A stretch of 64,000 nucleotides of DNA, from assembly GCF_900156125.1 (NCBI RefSeq), contig NZ_FTLX01000011.1:1-64000 (forward strand). Reading direction: 5' to 3'. How positions within the stretch are numbered: position 1 is the first letter of the stretch; every line of letters starts with the position of its first letter. The notes below the pieces were generated by a model. The model did not search any database, was not told the origin of the DNA, and worked only from the letters and a program-made list of their open reading frames with translations. Below, one piece after another: positions 15,264-24,054 of this stretch. The position numbers and the translations under genes were made by a program. The stretch comes from Domibacillus enclensis. Lineage in GTDB: Bacteria; Bacillota; Bacilli; Bacillales; Domibacillaceae.

Positions 15264-15400
15264 CAGTGACACGCGTAGTCTGTTCAAAAACGCCCATGAA
15301 CCCTTGTTACTACTGGGTTCACGGGCATTTCATTTGCCTATTTACTGTCGGGATCGGGTTAAAAACGCCACTAAAAAAACATCATAGTTGTCAGTGACAC
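15264..15400. other. 119-bp insert flanked by 9-bp direct repeats
   Basis: CAGTGACAC occurs at 15264-15272 and 15392-15400. The insert holds a strong hairpin (GCCCATGAACCC/GGGTTCACGGGC) and no gene. It truncates the intron ORF. No clear terminal inverted repeats. Confidence 0.4.
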
Positions 15401-15459
15401 ATTATAGTTCAGAGTGGATAGATAAGAAACCAACTGGGAATTAGTGAATAGTTTTTTTG

Positions 15460-15510
15460 AAAAAACGTTTCTTAAAATAAACAAAGTGGCGGATTTTTTC
15501 TTTCAATTTT
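15460..15510. promoter_or_regulatory. RpiR operator candidate upstream of its own gene
   Basis: On the minus strand GAAAAAATCCGCCACTTTG, then TTATTTTAAGAAACG, resembling the motif before dctP (GGAAATTACCACCGTGTG ... TTATTTTAAGAAAAG). Confidence 0.45.
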
Positions 15511-15597
15511 TCAAAAAAATAAGGGAAACTTTCTTCAAAAAATGTTTTTATTTTGTTCGTTTGTTTTATAATTATAAGATAAAGGGAGGTAATATAT

Positions 15598-16461
15598 ATG
15601 GAACTTAATGTTAATTCGAATCCTGGATTCTTCACTAGATTAAACGCAATGAAACATAAACTTCGGGATTCTGAGAAGAAAATTGCGGATTTTATTCAAA
15701 GCAATAGAGAAGAAATTATTCATCTATCTATCACAGAGGTAGCTGAAAGAAGTGGAACAAGTGAATCATCAGTAGTTCGTTTATGTAAACGGCTAGGCTA
15801 TAAGGGATTTCAAGACTTGAAAATTTATTTAGCTAAAGAAGTAATTCAACCGGAAGAGCAAACCTATGAAAATATTGAAGAAGGGGATGATATGAGCACT
15901 ATCAAAAAGAAAGTATTCCAATCAAATATACAAGCTTTATACGATTCATTAGAAGTTTGTGATGAAATGTCTTTAAAACAAGCTGTAGACATTATAAAAG
16001 AAGCAAAATTAATCGAATTTTATGGAACAGGAGGATCTGGAACAGTTGCTTTAGATGCTCAACATAAATTCTTAAAGATTGGTATTAAAGCATCAGCGTA
16101 CACAGATTCAACATTGCAAGCCATGTCTGCGAGTGTTCTTACAAAACAAGCTGTAGTTATTGGTATATCACATACTGGATCCAGCACGGATATACTAAAC
16201 TCAATGAGAATAGCGAAGGCTTCAGGGGCTATGTTAGTTTGTATTACTAATTCTTCAAAATCTCCATTGACCAAGATCTCTGATATTGTTTTGCAGACAG
16301 CATCGAGTGAAACTTTATTTCATACGGACGCTATTTCTTCAAGAATTGCTCAATTAACAGTGATTGATATTTTGGTAGCAGCTATTGCTAATGAAAAGTA
16401 CCATTATTACTATGAAAATCTTCAAAAGACTAGAAAAGCTACTATCGATAAGAAGCTGTAA
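15598..16461 (+). CDS. RpiR/MurR family transcriptional regulator (287 aa)
   Basis: N-terminal RpiR-type HTH (about residues 20-85: KLRDSEKKIADFIQSN, then ITEVAERSGTSESSVVRLCK and GYKGFQDLK) followed by a SIS phosphosugar-binding domain (about 125-265: EFYGTGGSGTVALDAQHKF, VIGISHTGSSTDILNSMRIA). These regulators respond to a sugar phosphate made by the pathway. GGGAGG lies before the ATG. It precedes, on the same strand, the TRAP-catabolic operon and shared operator-like motifs stand at 15460, 16500 and 19560, so it is the probable controller. Confidence 0.85.
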   Translation: MELNVNSNPGFFTRLNAMKHKLRDSEKKIADFIQSNREEIIHLSITEVAERSGTSESSVVRLCKRLGYKGFQDLKIYLAKEVIQPEEQTYENIEEGDDMSTIKKKVFQSNIQALYDSLEVCDEMSLKQAVDIIKEAKLIEFYGTGGSGTVALDAQHKFLKIGIKASAYTDSTLQAMSASVLTKQAVVIGISHTGSSTDILNSMRIAKASGAMLVCITNSSKSPLTKISDIVLQTASSETLFHTDAISSRIAQLTVIDILVAAIANEKYHYYYENLQKTRKATIDKKL

Positions 16462-16497
16462 AAAGTTTTTCGTGAAAAAAAATTGCTAATTTTTAAT

Positions 16498-16545
16498 TTT
16501 TTTCTTGAAGGAAATTACCACCGTGTGTTATTCTTATTTTAAGAA
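16498..16545 (+). promoter_or_regulatory. RpiR operator candidate upstream of dctP
   Basis: GAAGGAAATTACCACCGTGT followed by TTATTTTAAGAAAAG; shared with 15460 (inverted) and, for the GGAAATWACCACCGTG part, with 19562. Confidence 0.5.
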
Positions 16546-16583
16546 AAGAACAAATAATCAAAAAACAATAACGAGAAAGTAGG

Positions 16584-16625
16584 TGAAAGCGGTAACAAAT
16601 TCATTCTTTTTAGAAAGCGCTAACA
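16584..16625 (+). promoter_or_regulatory. two cre (CcpA) sites
   Basis: TGAAAGCGGTAACA (16584-16597) matches the cre consensus TGWAAGCGNTNWCA fully, and AGAAAGCGCTAACA (16612-16625) differs only at the first base. They imply carbon catabolite control of the operon. Confidence 0.7.
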
Positions 16626-16670
16626 TTAACAAATATGAATTAATATGGTACTGAAACTAGGAGGAATTCT

Positions 16671-17711
16671 ATGAAAAAGTTACTTAGCTTTCTTACTCTT
16701 ATCGTTCTAGCAATGAGTTTGGCTGCGTGCGGAAGCTCCAATGAAGAAGGTTCAGGAGAAGGGGCAGAAGCTCCAGATAAGGTTCAGTTGAAGCTCTCAA
16801 CTCCAGATCCAGATAACGCTTCTGTAACAGTCGCAGCTAAAGAGTTAGCAAAAGTTATTAGTGAAAAAACTAACGGAGAAGTTGAGGTGTCAGTTCATCC
16901 GAATGGGACACTGTATGGTGGAGATCCAGGAGCAGGTATTAAGCAATTAGGAGCGGGCGGCCTGGATATGTTAATGTTATCCACTTCTCTGTATGCTAAC
17001 TATGATCAAAGATTTAATGCAATTAGCGTTCCTTATCTTTTTGACGACAAAGAGCAATTTACATCTTTTTTAAACGATGATTTAGGACAAAGTCTTCTTG
17101 AATCAACAAGCGAATTGGGCATTAAAGGACTTGGTTACTGGGCCCGTGATTTTCGTCAAATTACAAACTCTGTAAGACCTATTACTGAACCTAAAGATCT
17201 TGAAGGTGTTAAGCTCCGTGTTCCAAATAATCCTTTATGGATAGAGTTTTTCCAAGGTGCCGGAACTGTTACTACTCCTATGGATTTCAGTGAAGTATAC
17301 AACGCTTTGCAGATGAAAACGATAGATGGCCAAGAAAATCCTATCGGTGTAATTGTAGCCTCGAAAATGTATGAAGTACAAGATTATTTGACTGTTTCAA
17401 ATCATATGGCTGACGGTTGGCTTGTTGGAATGAATGAAGAAAAACTTAACGGTTTAAGCGAAGAACATCAAACAGCTATTCAAGAAGCTGTAGAGGAAAT
17501 GCAAGGCTGGTTAGCAGATTATGATGCTGAAGAATCAGAGAAAGCAATTCAACTGATGGAAGATGAAGGCATGAAAGTAAATGAGCTTACGAGTGAACAA
17601 CAACAAAAATTTGTAGAAGTTTCAAAACAAGCATATCCAACGTTCAAACAACTAATTCAAGATGATGAGTATTTTGCTGATGTTCTAGAATTTGTCGGTA
17701 AAAGCGAATAG
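16671..17711 (+). CDS. dctP: TRAP transporter solute-binding lipoprotein DctP (346 aa)
   Basis: Signal peptide with lipobox LAAC (Cys 20), so anchored outside the membrane. The body has the TRAP/DctP features: LKLSTPDPDNASVTVAAKEL, GAGGLDMLMLSTS, YLFDDKEQF, GLGYWARDFRQITNS and LRVPNNPLWIEFF, the Arg-Val-Pro region that binds the substrate carboxylate. Substrates of such proteins are usually organic or sugar acids. AGGAGG precedes the ATG; dctQ and dctM follow, completing the transporter. Repressed by catabolite control through the cre sites ahead. Confidence 0.9.
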   Translation: MKKLLSFLTLIVLAMSLAACGSSNEEGSGEGAEAPDKVQLKLSTPDPDNASVTVAAKELAKVISEKTNGEVEVSVHPNGTLYGGDPGAGIKQLGAGGLDMLMLSTSLYANYDQRFNAISVPYLFDDKEQFTSFLNDDLGQSLLESTSELGIKGLGYWARDFRQITNSVRPITEPKDLEGVKLRVPNNPLWIEFFQGAGTVTTPMDFSEVYNALQMKTIDGQENPIGVIVASKMYEVQDYLTVSNHMADGWLVGMNEEKLNGLSEEHQTAIQEAVEEMQGWLADYDAEESEKAIQLMEDEGMKVNELTSEQQQKFVEVSKQAYPTFKQLIQDDEYFADVLEFVGKSE

Positions 17712-17746
17712 TAACATAACTTAATTAATGATGAGAGGGATAGATT

Positions 17747-18241
17747 ATGTCTGAAGAAAAAAAACCAAATATATTTTTCTCTATCCTCAATAAAATAACA
17801 GATGTAGCAGCAGCCACATTGGCTGCTGCGATCTGCCTAGTAGTTGTTCTACAAATAATTGGACGAGAAATTGGAACACCAGCTCCTTGGACGGAAGAAG
17901 TTACTCGCTTTCTATTTTTGTGGTTAGTATTTTTAGGAATAGGGATTGGCTTTCGACAAGCTGAATCAGCTAGAGTAACAATTTTGCTTAAATACGCTCC
18001 TGTCACTGTAAAAAAGATAGGGGTAGTCATATATGCAGTAGCTTCTATAGCTTTTTTTGCATATATGATGATATACGGAATTGAAATGATTAGCCAACAG
18101 ATTTCTATGGGAGAAACAAGTGCTGTCTTATTGTTACCAATGTGGATCATAGGAATGTGTCTTCCATTATCGGCATTGATTGGGATCATTAATGTTGTAC
18201 AATCCTTGCTTTATCACCGTGAGCTCATAGAAAAGGGGTGA
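17747..18241 (+). CDS. dctQ: TRAP transporter small permease DctQ (164 aa)
   Basis: Four hydrophobic helices (about residues 15-37, 50-68, 87-110, 130-152) and the DctQ hallmark PAPWTEEVTRFLFLWLVFLG near residues 45-64. It partners DctM as the small membrane subunit. The gene lies 35 bases after dctP and 4 bases before dctM with GATGAGAGGG ahead of the ATG. Confidence 0.9.
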   Translation: MSEEKKPNIFFSILNKITDVAAATLAAAICLVVVLQIIGREIGTPAPWTEEVTRFLFLWLVFLGIGIGFRQAESARVTILLKYAPVTVKKIGVVIYAVASIAFFAYMMIYGIEMISQQISMGETSAVLLLPMWIIGMCLPLSALIGIINVVQSLLYHRELIEKG

Positions 18242-18245
18242 AAAC

Positions 18246-19523
18246 ATGTCGCTATTCTTACTCGGGTTATTCTTTGTTTTACTGTTTCTTGGAATACCTA
18301 TAGCATCTGCACTGGGTATTGCCGTTGTAACATCGGTTATTTTGTTTATTGATGTTCCTCTAAGTGTGATCACACAATCAATGTTTAGTTCTATGAACAG
18401 CTTTATTATGGTAGCGGTTCCTTTGTTTATCTTAGCAGGGATTATTATGGATGAAGGTGGAGTAGCAGATAAAATTTTCGGGTTTGCCCAAAGTATGGTT
18501 GGCTGGATGATCGGCGGATTGGGTCACGTTAATGTAATCGCCAGTTTAATCTTTGCTGGTATGGCCGGTTCATCAGTAGCAGACGTAGCAAGCACAGGAA
18601 GAATGCAGATTAATGCAATGACGAAAAACGGCTACCCCTTGCATTACGCAGCTGCTTTAACATTAATCACTTCCATGCTGGCATCCATCATTCCCCCAAG
18701 TATTCTCATGATTATTGCTGCTTCTACCGCAGGGGTATCAATCGGAGCAGCATTAATAGGAGGTTTAATTCCGGGATTAGTTATTGCAACTATTTTTATG
18801 ATTCTTAACCGCCACTATTCTAAGAAAAATGGTTACGGATTACAGCAGAAATTTAATTTCAAAGAATTTTTAAGTGAAACTATAAAGGCGTTTCCTGCAT
18901 TATTAGCACCGGTAATTTTATTAGTTGGGATTATAAGTGGCTTCTTTACTCCAACAGAAGCAGCAGCGGTTTGTGTTGTATATACGTTATTTGTTGCGAT
19001 CTTTGTTTATAAAAAACTTTCTATTAAGCGCTTACCTGATATCTTATTTAGGACTGTTAACACTACTGGTACCATCTTATTCATTGCAGTAACTGCGAAA
19101 GCAGCAAGTTGGGTGTTTGAATATGATGGTCTTCCTTCTAGAATGGCAGCATTGATTAGCGGTATTAGTGATAATTCTTTAGTGATTATGCTTGTGCTGT
19201 TCTTTTTCTTATTAATAGTAGGAATGTTCATGGATGCAACAGCAGCAATTTTTATACTGGTACCAATTCTTATGCCGGCTGTTTTAGCTGTGGGTATAGA
19301 CCCAGTGTTCTTTGTAGTCTTTCTAGTCGTGGCACTCTCGTTCGGATTGGTTACTCCCCCTATTGGAGTGTGTTTATACGCAACCAGCAATATAACAGGA
19401 CTTAGTTTGGAGAGTCTTAGCAAAGCTGCAATGCCTTGGTTCGGAATTTCAATTGCTACTTTACTGCTGTTTATTTTTATCCCTGGAATAATTACTTGGC
19501 CACTAGCATGGTTTGATCTATAG
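18246..19523 (+). CDS. dctM: TRAP transporter large permease DctM (425 aa)
   Basis: Large subunit with about 11-12 helices. Recognisable segments are GIPIASALGIAV, VPLFILAGIIMDEGGVADKI, GMAGSSVADVASTGRMQI, PPSILMIIAAST and GLVTPPIGVCLYATSNITG, all DctM-typical. Sodium-driven uptake of the solute delivered by DctP. AAAGGGGTG precedes the ATG. Full family length. Confidence 0.92.
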   Translation: MSLFLLGLFFVLLFLGIPIASALGIAVVTSVILFIDVPLSVITQSMFSSMNSFIMVAVPLFILAGIIMDEGGVADKIFGFAQSMVGWMIGGLGHVNVIASLIFAGMAGSSVADVASTGRMQINAMTKNGYPLHYAAALTLITSMLASIIPPSILMIIAASTAGVSIGAALIGGLIPGLVIATIFMILNRHYSKKNGYGLQQKFNFKEFLSETIKAFPALLAPVILLVGIISGFFTPTEAAAVCVVYTLFVAIFVYKKLSIKRLPDILFRTVNTTGTILFIAVTAKAASWVFEYDGLPSRMAALISGISDNSLVIMLVLFFFLLIVGMFMDATAAIFILVPILMPAVLAVGIDPVFFVVFLVVALSFGLVTPPIGVCLYATSNITGLSLESLSKAAMPWFGISIATLLLFIFIPGIITWPLAWFDL

Positions 19524-19524
19524 T

Positions 19525-19580
19525 TTGAAAGTTTTTTTCATAAAATTAAATTTTTTTATGGAGGAAATAACCACCGTGAT
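19525..19580 (+). promoter_or_regulatory. internal operator/promoter before the dehydrogenase
   Basis: TTTTTTTCATAAAATTAAAT, then GAGGAAATAACCACCGTGAT. The GGAAATWACCACCGTG block is the same as before dctP, so the second half of the operon may have its own RpiR-controlled start. Confidence 0.45.
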
Positions 19581-19619
19581 GTATTATAAAATTAAACGCC
19601 AGAGGAGTGGGTGGGTTAT

Positions 19620-20657
19620 ATGAAAGCAGCAGTTTTTTACGGTCCTAATAACATCAAGCTGGAGGAAATTGAAACGCCGACGATCAACGAGGATGAAATT
19701 CTGTTGAAAGTTAACACTAGTGCGGTTTGTGGAACCGATGTACGAATCTTTGAAGGAAAGAAAACAAAAGGTATCCGTACTCCTTCCGTGATTGGGCATG
19801 AACTTGTGGGAACAATTGAAAAAATTGGACATGAAATTAAAGATTTTAAAACAGGAGATCGCGTAGGCGTTATGCCTGTCATTCCTTGCAGAAAGTGTCA
19901 TTACTGTATGAATGATATGGAAAATGTTTGTCAAAATCGAACTGCTATCGGATATGAATTTGATGGAGGGTTTGCTGAATACGTTCGAATTCCTAAAGCA
20001 GCTATCGAGTCAGGAAATCTAGTGAAAATCCCAGATCATGTTTCCTTTGAAGAAGCGGTTGTAACTGAACCTCTAGCCTGCTGCCTAAATGGGCAAAGAA
20101 AAGCCAGTGTAAAACTGGGTGATGTAGTTGTTATTGTGGGAGGTGGTCCAATTGGTTTAATGCATGTGCAATTATCGAAAATAGCCGGAGCTAGAAAGGT
20201 AATCTTAAGTGAACCGATTGATCATAGAAGAGAGAGAGCTATTGAAGCCGGAGCTACTATGACTGTAGATCCAGTTAATGAAGATTTACAAGAAATTGTA
20301 CTGCAAGAAACGGATGGACTTGGAGCAGATGTCGTTATTTTGGCCATTGGCGTTCCAAATATAGTAAATTCTTCGGCAAAATTGTTGAAGAAAGGTGGCA
20401 CACTGAATTTATTTGCCGGTTTCACAAATGGAGTTACTTCTGAGATCGATCCTAATATTATTCACTACAATGAAATTAACGTTAATGGAACCTCTGCTTT
20501 AACTCGATCTGATTATCACACATCTTTAAAGTTAATTGCATCCGGTCAGATCAATACAAGAGTTTTAACAACTATTGGATATTCGTTGGAGAATATTGAG
20601 CAAGCTATTGATGATGTTCGAACTGGAAAAGGAATGAAATCTGTTATTACTTTATAA
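19620..20657 (+). CDS. zinc-dependent medium-chain dehydrogenase (345 aa)
   Basis: MDR family alcohol/polyol dehydrogenase (threonine/sorbitol dehydrogenase type). Catalytic zinc ligands C37 and H60-E61 (VCGTD, GHELVG), structural zinc Cys 90, 93, 96, 104, and the NAD-binding GGGPIG at about 174-179. It would oxidise a polyol or hydroxy-sugar acid to the keto form. ATG 19620 starts the usual MKAAVFYGP; GTG 19611 is in frame but the SD AGGAG sits only 3 bases before it. First enzyme after the TRAP genes. Confidence 0.85.
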   Translation: MKAAVFYGPNNIKLEEIETPTINEDEILLKVNTSAVCGTDVRIFEGKKTKGIRTPSVIGHELVGTIEKIGHEIKDFKTGDRVGVMPVIPCRKCHYCMNDMENVCQNRTAIGYEFDGGFAEYVRIPKAAIESGNLVKIPDHVSFEEAVVTEPLACCLNGQRKASVKLGDVVVIVGGGPIGLMHVQLSKIAGARKVILSEPIDHRRERAIEAGATMTVDPVNEDLQEIVLQETDGLGADVVILAIGVPNIVNSSAKLLKKGGTLNLFAGFTNGVTSEIDPNIIHYNEINVNGTSALTRSDYHTSLKLIASGQINTRVLTTIGYSLENIEQAIDDVRTGKGMKSVITL

Positions 20658-20680
20658 AATCATAAGAGGAGTGTATATTC

Positions 20681-21505
20681 ATGACAATACTAGGAAAAGA
20701 GATTCGTCTTAATCGTTTAATTAATCAATCATCTGGAAAACTTTTAGCAGTGGCGGTAGATCAAGCAGTAGCACGAGGGATTTTTGAAGAATTGATGCCG
20801 ATCGGGCGGAAAATTGATGAAATTATTGCTGGTGAGCCAGATGCTATTACAATGCATAAGGGAATTGCAACTAGTTGTTTCGAGCAGCATGCAGGTAAAG
20901 CTGGACTTATTTTGAAATTATCTTCATTCTCTCCATGGCAGCCTAATTATGACGCATGGGTAACTGAAGTAGAGGAAGCGCTTCCTATCGGTGCAGATGC
21001 AGTTTCTATGGGTTGTATTGTAGGAGGCGATGACCAGCCAGAACAATTGCGTAATCTAGGTATTGTAGCTGGTAAAGCAGCACAGTATGGTTTGCCAATG
21101 ATTGCACACATCTACCCTCGCGGCAACCAAATTCCAGATGATGAAAAAAACGACTGGAAACATGTAGCATATGCCGTTCGTGCTGGTGCAGAACTAGGAG
21201 TAGATATTGTGAAAACAAAATACACTGGAGATCCAGAAACTTTCCATAAAGTAGTTTCCTCAACTCCAGCGAAAGTTGTGGTAGCGGGTGGAGACAATGG
21301 AAATGATATTAAAGATTATTTCCAAATGGTGCATGATGTATTAGATGCAGGTGGAACTGGTATTACTTTTGGTAGAATTGTATGGAACAATCCTAATCCG
21401 ACAGCAGTAGTAAAATCATTTAAGCACATTATTCATGATCAAGGGACGGTAAAAGAAGCCATTGAATTGTATGAAGAATTATCAAATGTAACAATAAAAA
21501 ATTAA
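20681..21505 (+). CDS. DhnA/FbaB-type class I aldolase (274 aa)
   Basis: TIM-barrel aldolase of the DhnA/LsrF group: LLAVAVDQAVARG at the start, DAITMHKGIA, ADAVSMGCIVGG, GLPMIAHIYPRG, then DIVKTKYTGD with the Schiff-base Lys near residue 180, and KVVVAGGDNG and GGTGITFGRIVW for phosphate binding. It likely splits a phosphorylated keto sugar made by the dehydrogenase and kinase; LsrF-like thiolase activity is an alternative. RBS AGAGGAG. The gene is tightly spaced between dehydrogenase and kinase. Confidence 0.8.
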   Translation: MTILGKEIRLNRLINQSSGKLLAVAVDQAVARGIFEELMPIGRKIDEIIAGEPDAITMHKGIATSCFEQHAGKAGLILKLSSFSPWQPNYDAWVTEVEEALPIGADAVSMGCIVGGDDQPEQLRNLGIVAGKAAQYGLPMIAHIYPRGNQIPDDEKNDWKHVAYAVRAGAELGVDIVKTKYTGDPETFHKVVSSTPAKVVVAGGDNGNDIKDYFQMVHDVLDAGGTGITFGRIVWNNPNPTAVVKSFKHIIHDQGTVKEAIELYEELSNVTIKN

Positions 21506-21522
21506 TTTAAATAGGTGATCCT

Positions 21523-23043
21523 ATGTCTCATGTTATTGGAATCGATGTTGGTACAAGTGGTATCAAAGTAGCTTCAATGGATAGAACCGGGATATGTGTA
21601 GATAGGGAGTACAAATCGTACTCCCTTCTTTTTCCTAAAAAAGGATATGTGGAAATTGACCCTAATCATATTTGGGAGATAATTAATTCTTTATTAGAAA
21701 TTGTATGGAATAAAGTTTCTGGAAAAGGCGAAGTAGATGCTGTATCTCTTTCTTGTTTTTGTAATTCATCCATCTTCATGGATGAGCACGGCCGAGCATT
21801 AACAAATGGAATCATGTATCTCGATCAGCGAAGTAAAGAAGAAGCTTCTTCAATAAAAGAAAAAATTGGTGAAGAAAAAATCTTTCATATTACCGGTAAT
21901 CGTGTGGAACCTGGTATGCATACGGTTACTACAAAGCTTTGGACAAAAAAACATCATCCTCAAATATATAGCAGTTCATATAAATGGGGATCGCTGTCTA
22001 CATTCATTTTGCACAAATTAACAGGGAAGTTTGTAATGGATTGGACACATGCTTCGTTTACAGGACTTTTTGATATTCATAGTTATCAATGGTCTAAGAG
22101 AATTTGTGATGAATTAGAACTGGATGAGAAGAAATTACCAGAGATTCACGACCCTAAATCCATAATTGGAGATTTAACATTACCGAATTTGTTCTCTGCA
22201 AAGCATGTTCCGGTTATTGCTGGAGCAGCAGATACAGCTTGTTCAGCTTACTCTCTTGGTATAGAAAAAAATGAATTATTTGAATCTATCGGAACTTCTA
22301 ATGTTTTAACTGTATGTACTGAAGATGCATCTTTATTGGATAAAAGGTTTCTGAATCGTTGCCACGTAGAGCGTGGCCAGTGGTTGTCACATGGCGCAAT
22401 GTCTTTTCCTGGCGCAGCTATAGACTGGTTTTATAAAAACTTCCTTGCAGGCGAAGGACACGATAAAAGTGTACTTAACACATTAGCTGAAGAATCAATT
22501 CCCGGTTCTAATGGCGTATTTTTTCTTCCCTACATGCATGGTGAACGATCGCCAATATGGGATACTGAGGCCAGAGGAAGCTTCGTAGGCATGAGTCTTA
22601 CCACGACGAAGCCCGATTTATATAGAGCTGTTCTGGAAGGTTGCTCATTTGGACTCAAACAAATCTTTGAAATTATAAACCAGCAATATAATGTGAATCC
22701 TTCTAGTATTCCTTCAATTGGAGGAGGATCAAAAAACAAAAGTTGGTGTTCAATAAAATCTACAGTTTTTAACAAGGAATTTGAAATCAAAAGTTTGTCA
22801 GAAACCGCTGTACTGGGAGCTTGTTTACTTGCTGGAAAAGCTGTTGGATATTTTGAAAACTTCAGGGTCCCATCAGAGGTTCTTGATAACCAGACAATTG
22901 AAAAAATTTTTCCAAATAAAGAACATCTATCAGTATATGAGGAACTTTACAGTATTCATTCCAACCTCTACCCATCGTTAAAAGATTTTTTTCAGCAAAG
23001 CGCTCGTTCTAATAATTTGTTAGAAGAAAGGGTGAGGTGTTAA
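21523..23043 (+). CDS. FGGY-family carbohydrate kinase (506 aa)
   Basis: Two-domain FGGY kinase: N-terminal GIDVGTSGIKVASMD phosphate loop, AVSLSCFCNSSIFMDEHGRA, YLDQRSKEE, HVPVIAGAADTACSAYSLG, and C-terminal FFLPYMHGERSPIWD with the ADP-binding PSIGGGSKNKSWCSIKS. Length matches xylulokinase/LsrK-type kinases. Substrate is probably the ketose or keto acid produced upstream. RBS TAGGTG is weak. It ends 1 base before the next gene. Confidence 0.85.
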   Translation: MSHVIGIDVGTSGIKVASMDRTGICVDREYKSYSLLFPKKGYVEIDPNHIWEIINSLLEIVWNKVSGKGEVDAVSLSCFCNSSIFMDEHGRALTNGIMYLDQRSKEEASSIKEKIGEEKIFHITGNRVEPGMHTVTTKLWTKKHHPQIYSSSYKWGSLSTFILHKLTGKFVMDWTHASFTGLFDIHSYQWSKRICDELELDEKKLPEIHDPKSIIGDLTLPNLFSAKHVPVIAGAADTACSAYSLGIEKNELFESIGTSNVLTVCTEDASLLDKRFLNRCHVERGQWLSHGAMSFPGAAIDWFYKNFLAGEGHDKSVLNTLAEESIPGSNGVFFLPYMHGERSPIWDTEARGSFVGMSLTTTKPDLYRAVLEGCSFGLKQIFEIINQQYNVNPSSIPSIGGGSKNKSWCSIKSTVFNKEFEIKSLSETAVLGACLLAGKAVGYFENFRVPSEVLDNQTIEKIFPNKEHLSVYEELYSIHSNLYPSLKDFFQQSARSNNLLEERVRC

Positions 23044-23044
23044 T

Positions 23045-24010
23045 TTGAAAATTTACGTTACCCGCAAAATACCAGATGAATTGCTGATTCCACTTCAAGA
23101 TAAAGGCTTTGAAGTTACAATGTGGAATGAAGAAGAAATAGTGGTACCGAGGGAAGAACTTCTGAAAAATGTATCTGAAGCTGATGGATTACTGTGCATG
23201 TTAACAGACACTATAGACAAAGAAATATTAGAAGCGGGAAAGAATTTAAAAGTCATTGGAAACATAGCAGTAGGATTTAATAATATTGATGTAGAAGAGG
23301 CTCGGAAAAGAGGAATTATCGTTACAAACACGCCAGATGTATTAACGGAAGCTACAGCTGATACTACTTTCCTATTACTGCTTTCTGCCGCGAGAAATTA
23401 CACTGAAAGCACCCAGATATTAAGGCAAGGGAACTGGGGGCCTTGGTCACTTTTACAAATGACAGGACAAGATTTAAATAAGTCTACATTGGGCATTATT
23501 GGATTAGGGCGGATCGGTGAAGCTGTGGTACGCCGGGCGCAAGGATTTGGAATGAACATTCTTTACTACAATCGATCTAGGAAAGAACACATTGAAAAAG
23601 AACTCAATATTAATTATGATAGCTTTGAGAATGTATTGAAAAAGTCAGACTTTGTTTGTCTGTTAGTACCCTACTCACCGCAACTGCATCACATGATAGG
23701 TTCTAGAGAATTGAAAATGATGAAGGAAACAGCTGTTCTAATTAATACTGCACGTGGTGGATTAGTAGACGAAGAAGCTCTTTATAATGCTTTGAAAAAC
23801 AAAGAAATTTATGCAGCAGGACTTGATGTTTTTGAAAGAGAACCTGTCTCTAAAGACCATCCTTTATTAAACCTCAGTAATTTTGAAGCGTTACCTCATA
23901 TTGGGAGTGCAACAGTAAATACTCGAATGACTATGGGGAAATTAGCAGTGAAAAATGTGTTGAATGTGTTGGTAGGAGAGAAACCGGCCACACCTGTGTG
24001 GAAGGATTGA
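23045..24010 (+). CDS. D-2-hydroxyacid dehydrogenase, glyoxylate/hydroxypyruvate reductase type (321 aa)
   Basis: NAD(P)-binding GLGRIGEAVVRRA (about residues 156-168) within a D-isomer hydroxyacid dehydrogenase fold. Catalytic Arg in INTARGGLVDE, Glu in FEREPV and His in LPHIGSAT are present. It would interconvert a short 2-keto acid such as glyoxylate or hydroxypyruvate with glycolate or glycerate, perhaps the second aldolase product. TTG 23045 follows GGTGAGGTG. Confidence 0.85.
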   Translation: MKIYVTRKIPDELLIPLQDKGFEVTMWNEEEIVVPREELLKNVSEADGLLCMLTDTIDKEILEAGKNLKVIGNIAVGFNNIDVEEARKRGIIVTNTPDVLTEATADTTFLLLLSAARNYTESTQILRQGNWGPWSLLQMTGQDLNKSTLGIIGLGRIGEAVVRRAQGFGMNILYYNRSRKEHIEKELNINYDSFENVLKKSDFVCLLVPYSPQLHHMIGSRELKMMKETAVLINTARGGLVDEEALYNALKNKEIYAAGLDVFEREPVSKDHPLLNLSNFEALPHIGSATVNTRMTMGKLAVKNVLNVLVGEKPATPVWKD

Positions 24011-24054
24011 ACGGTTAGTTAGTTGAAAAGAAGGGAAGGGTTTTTATCAATAAA

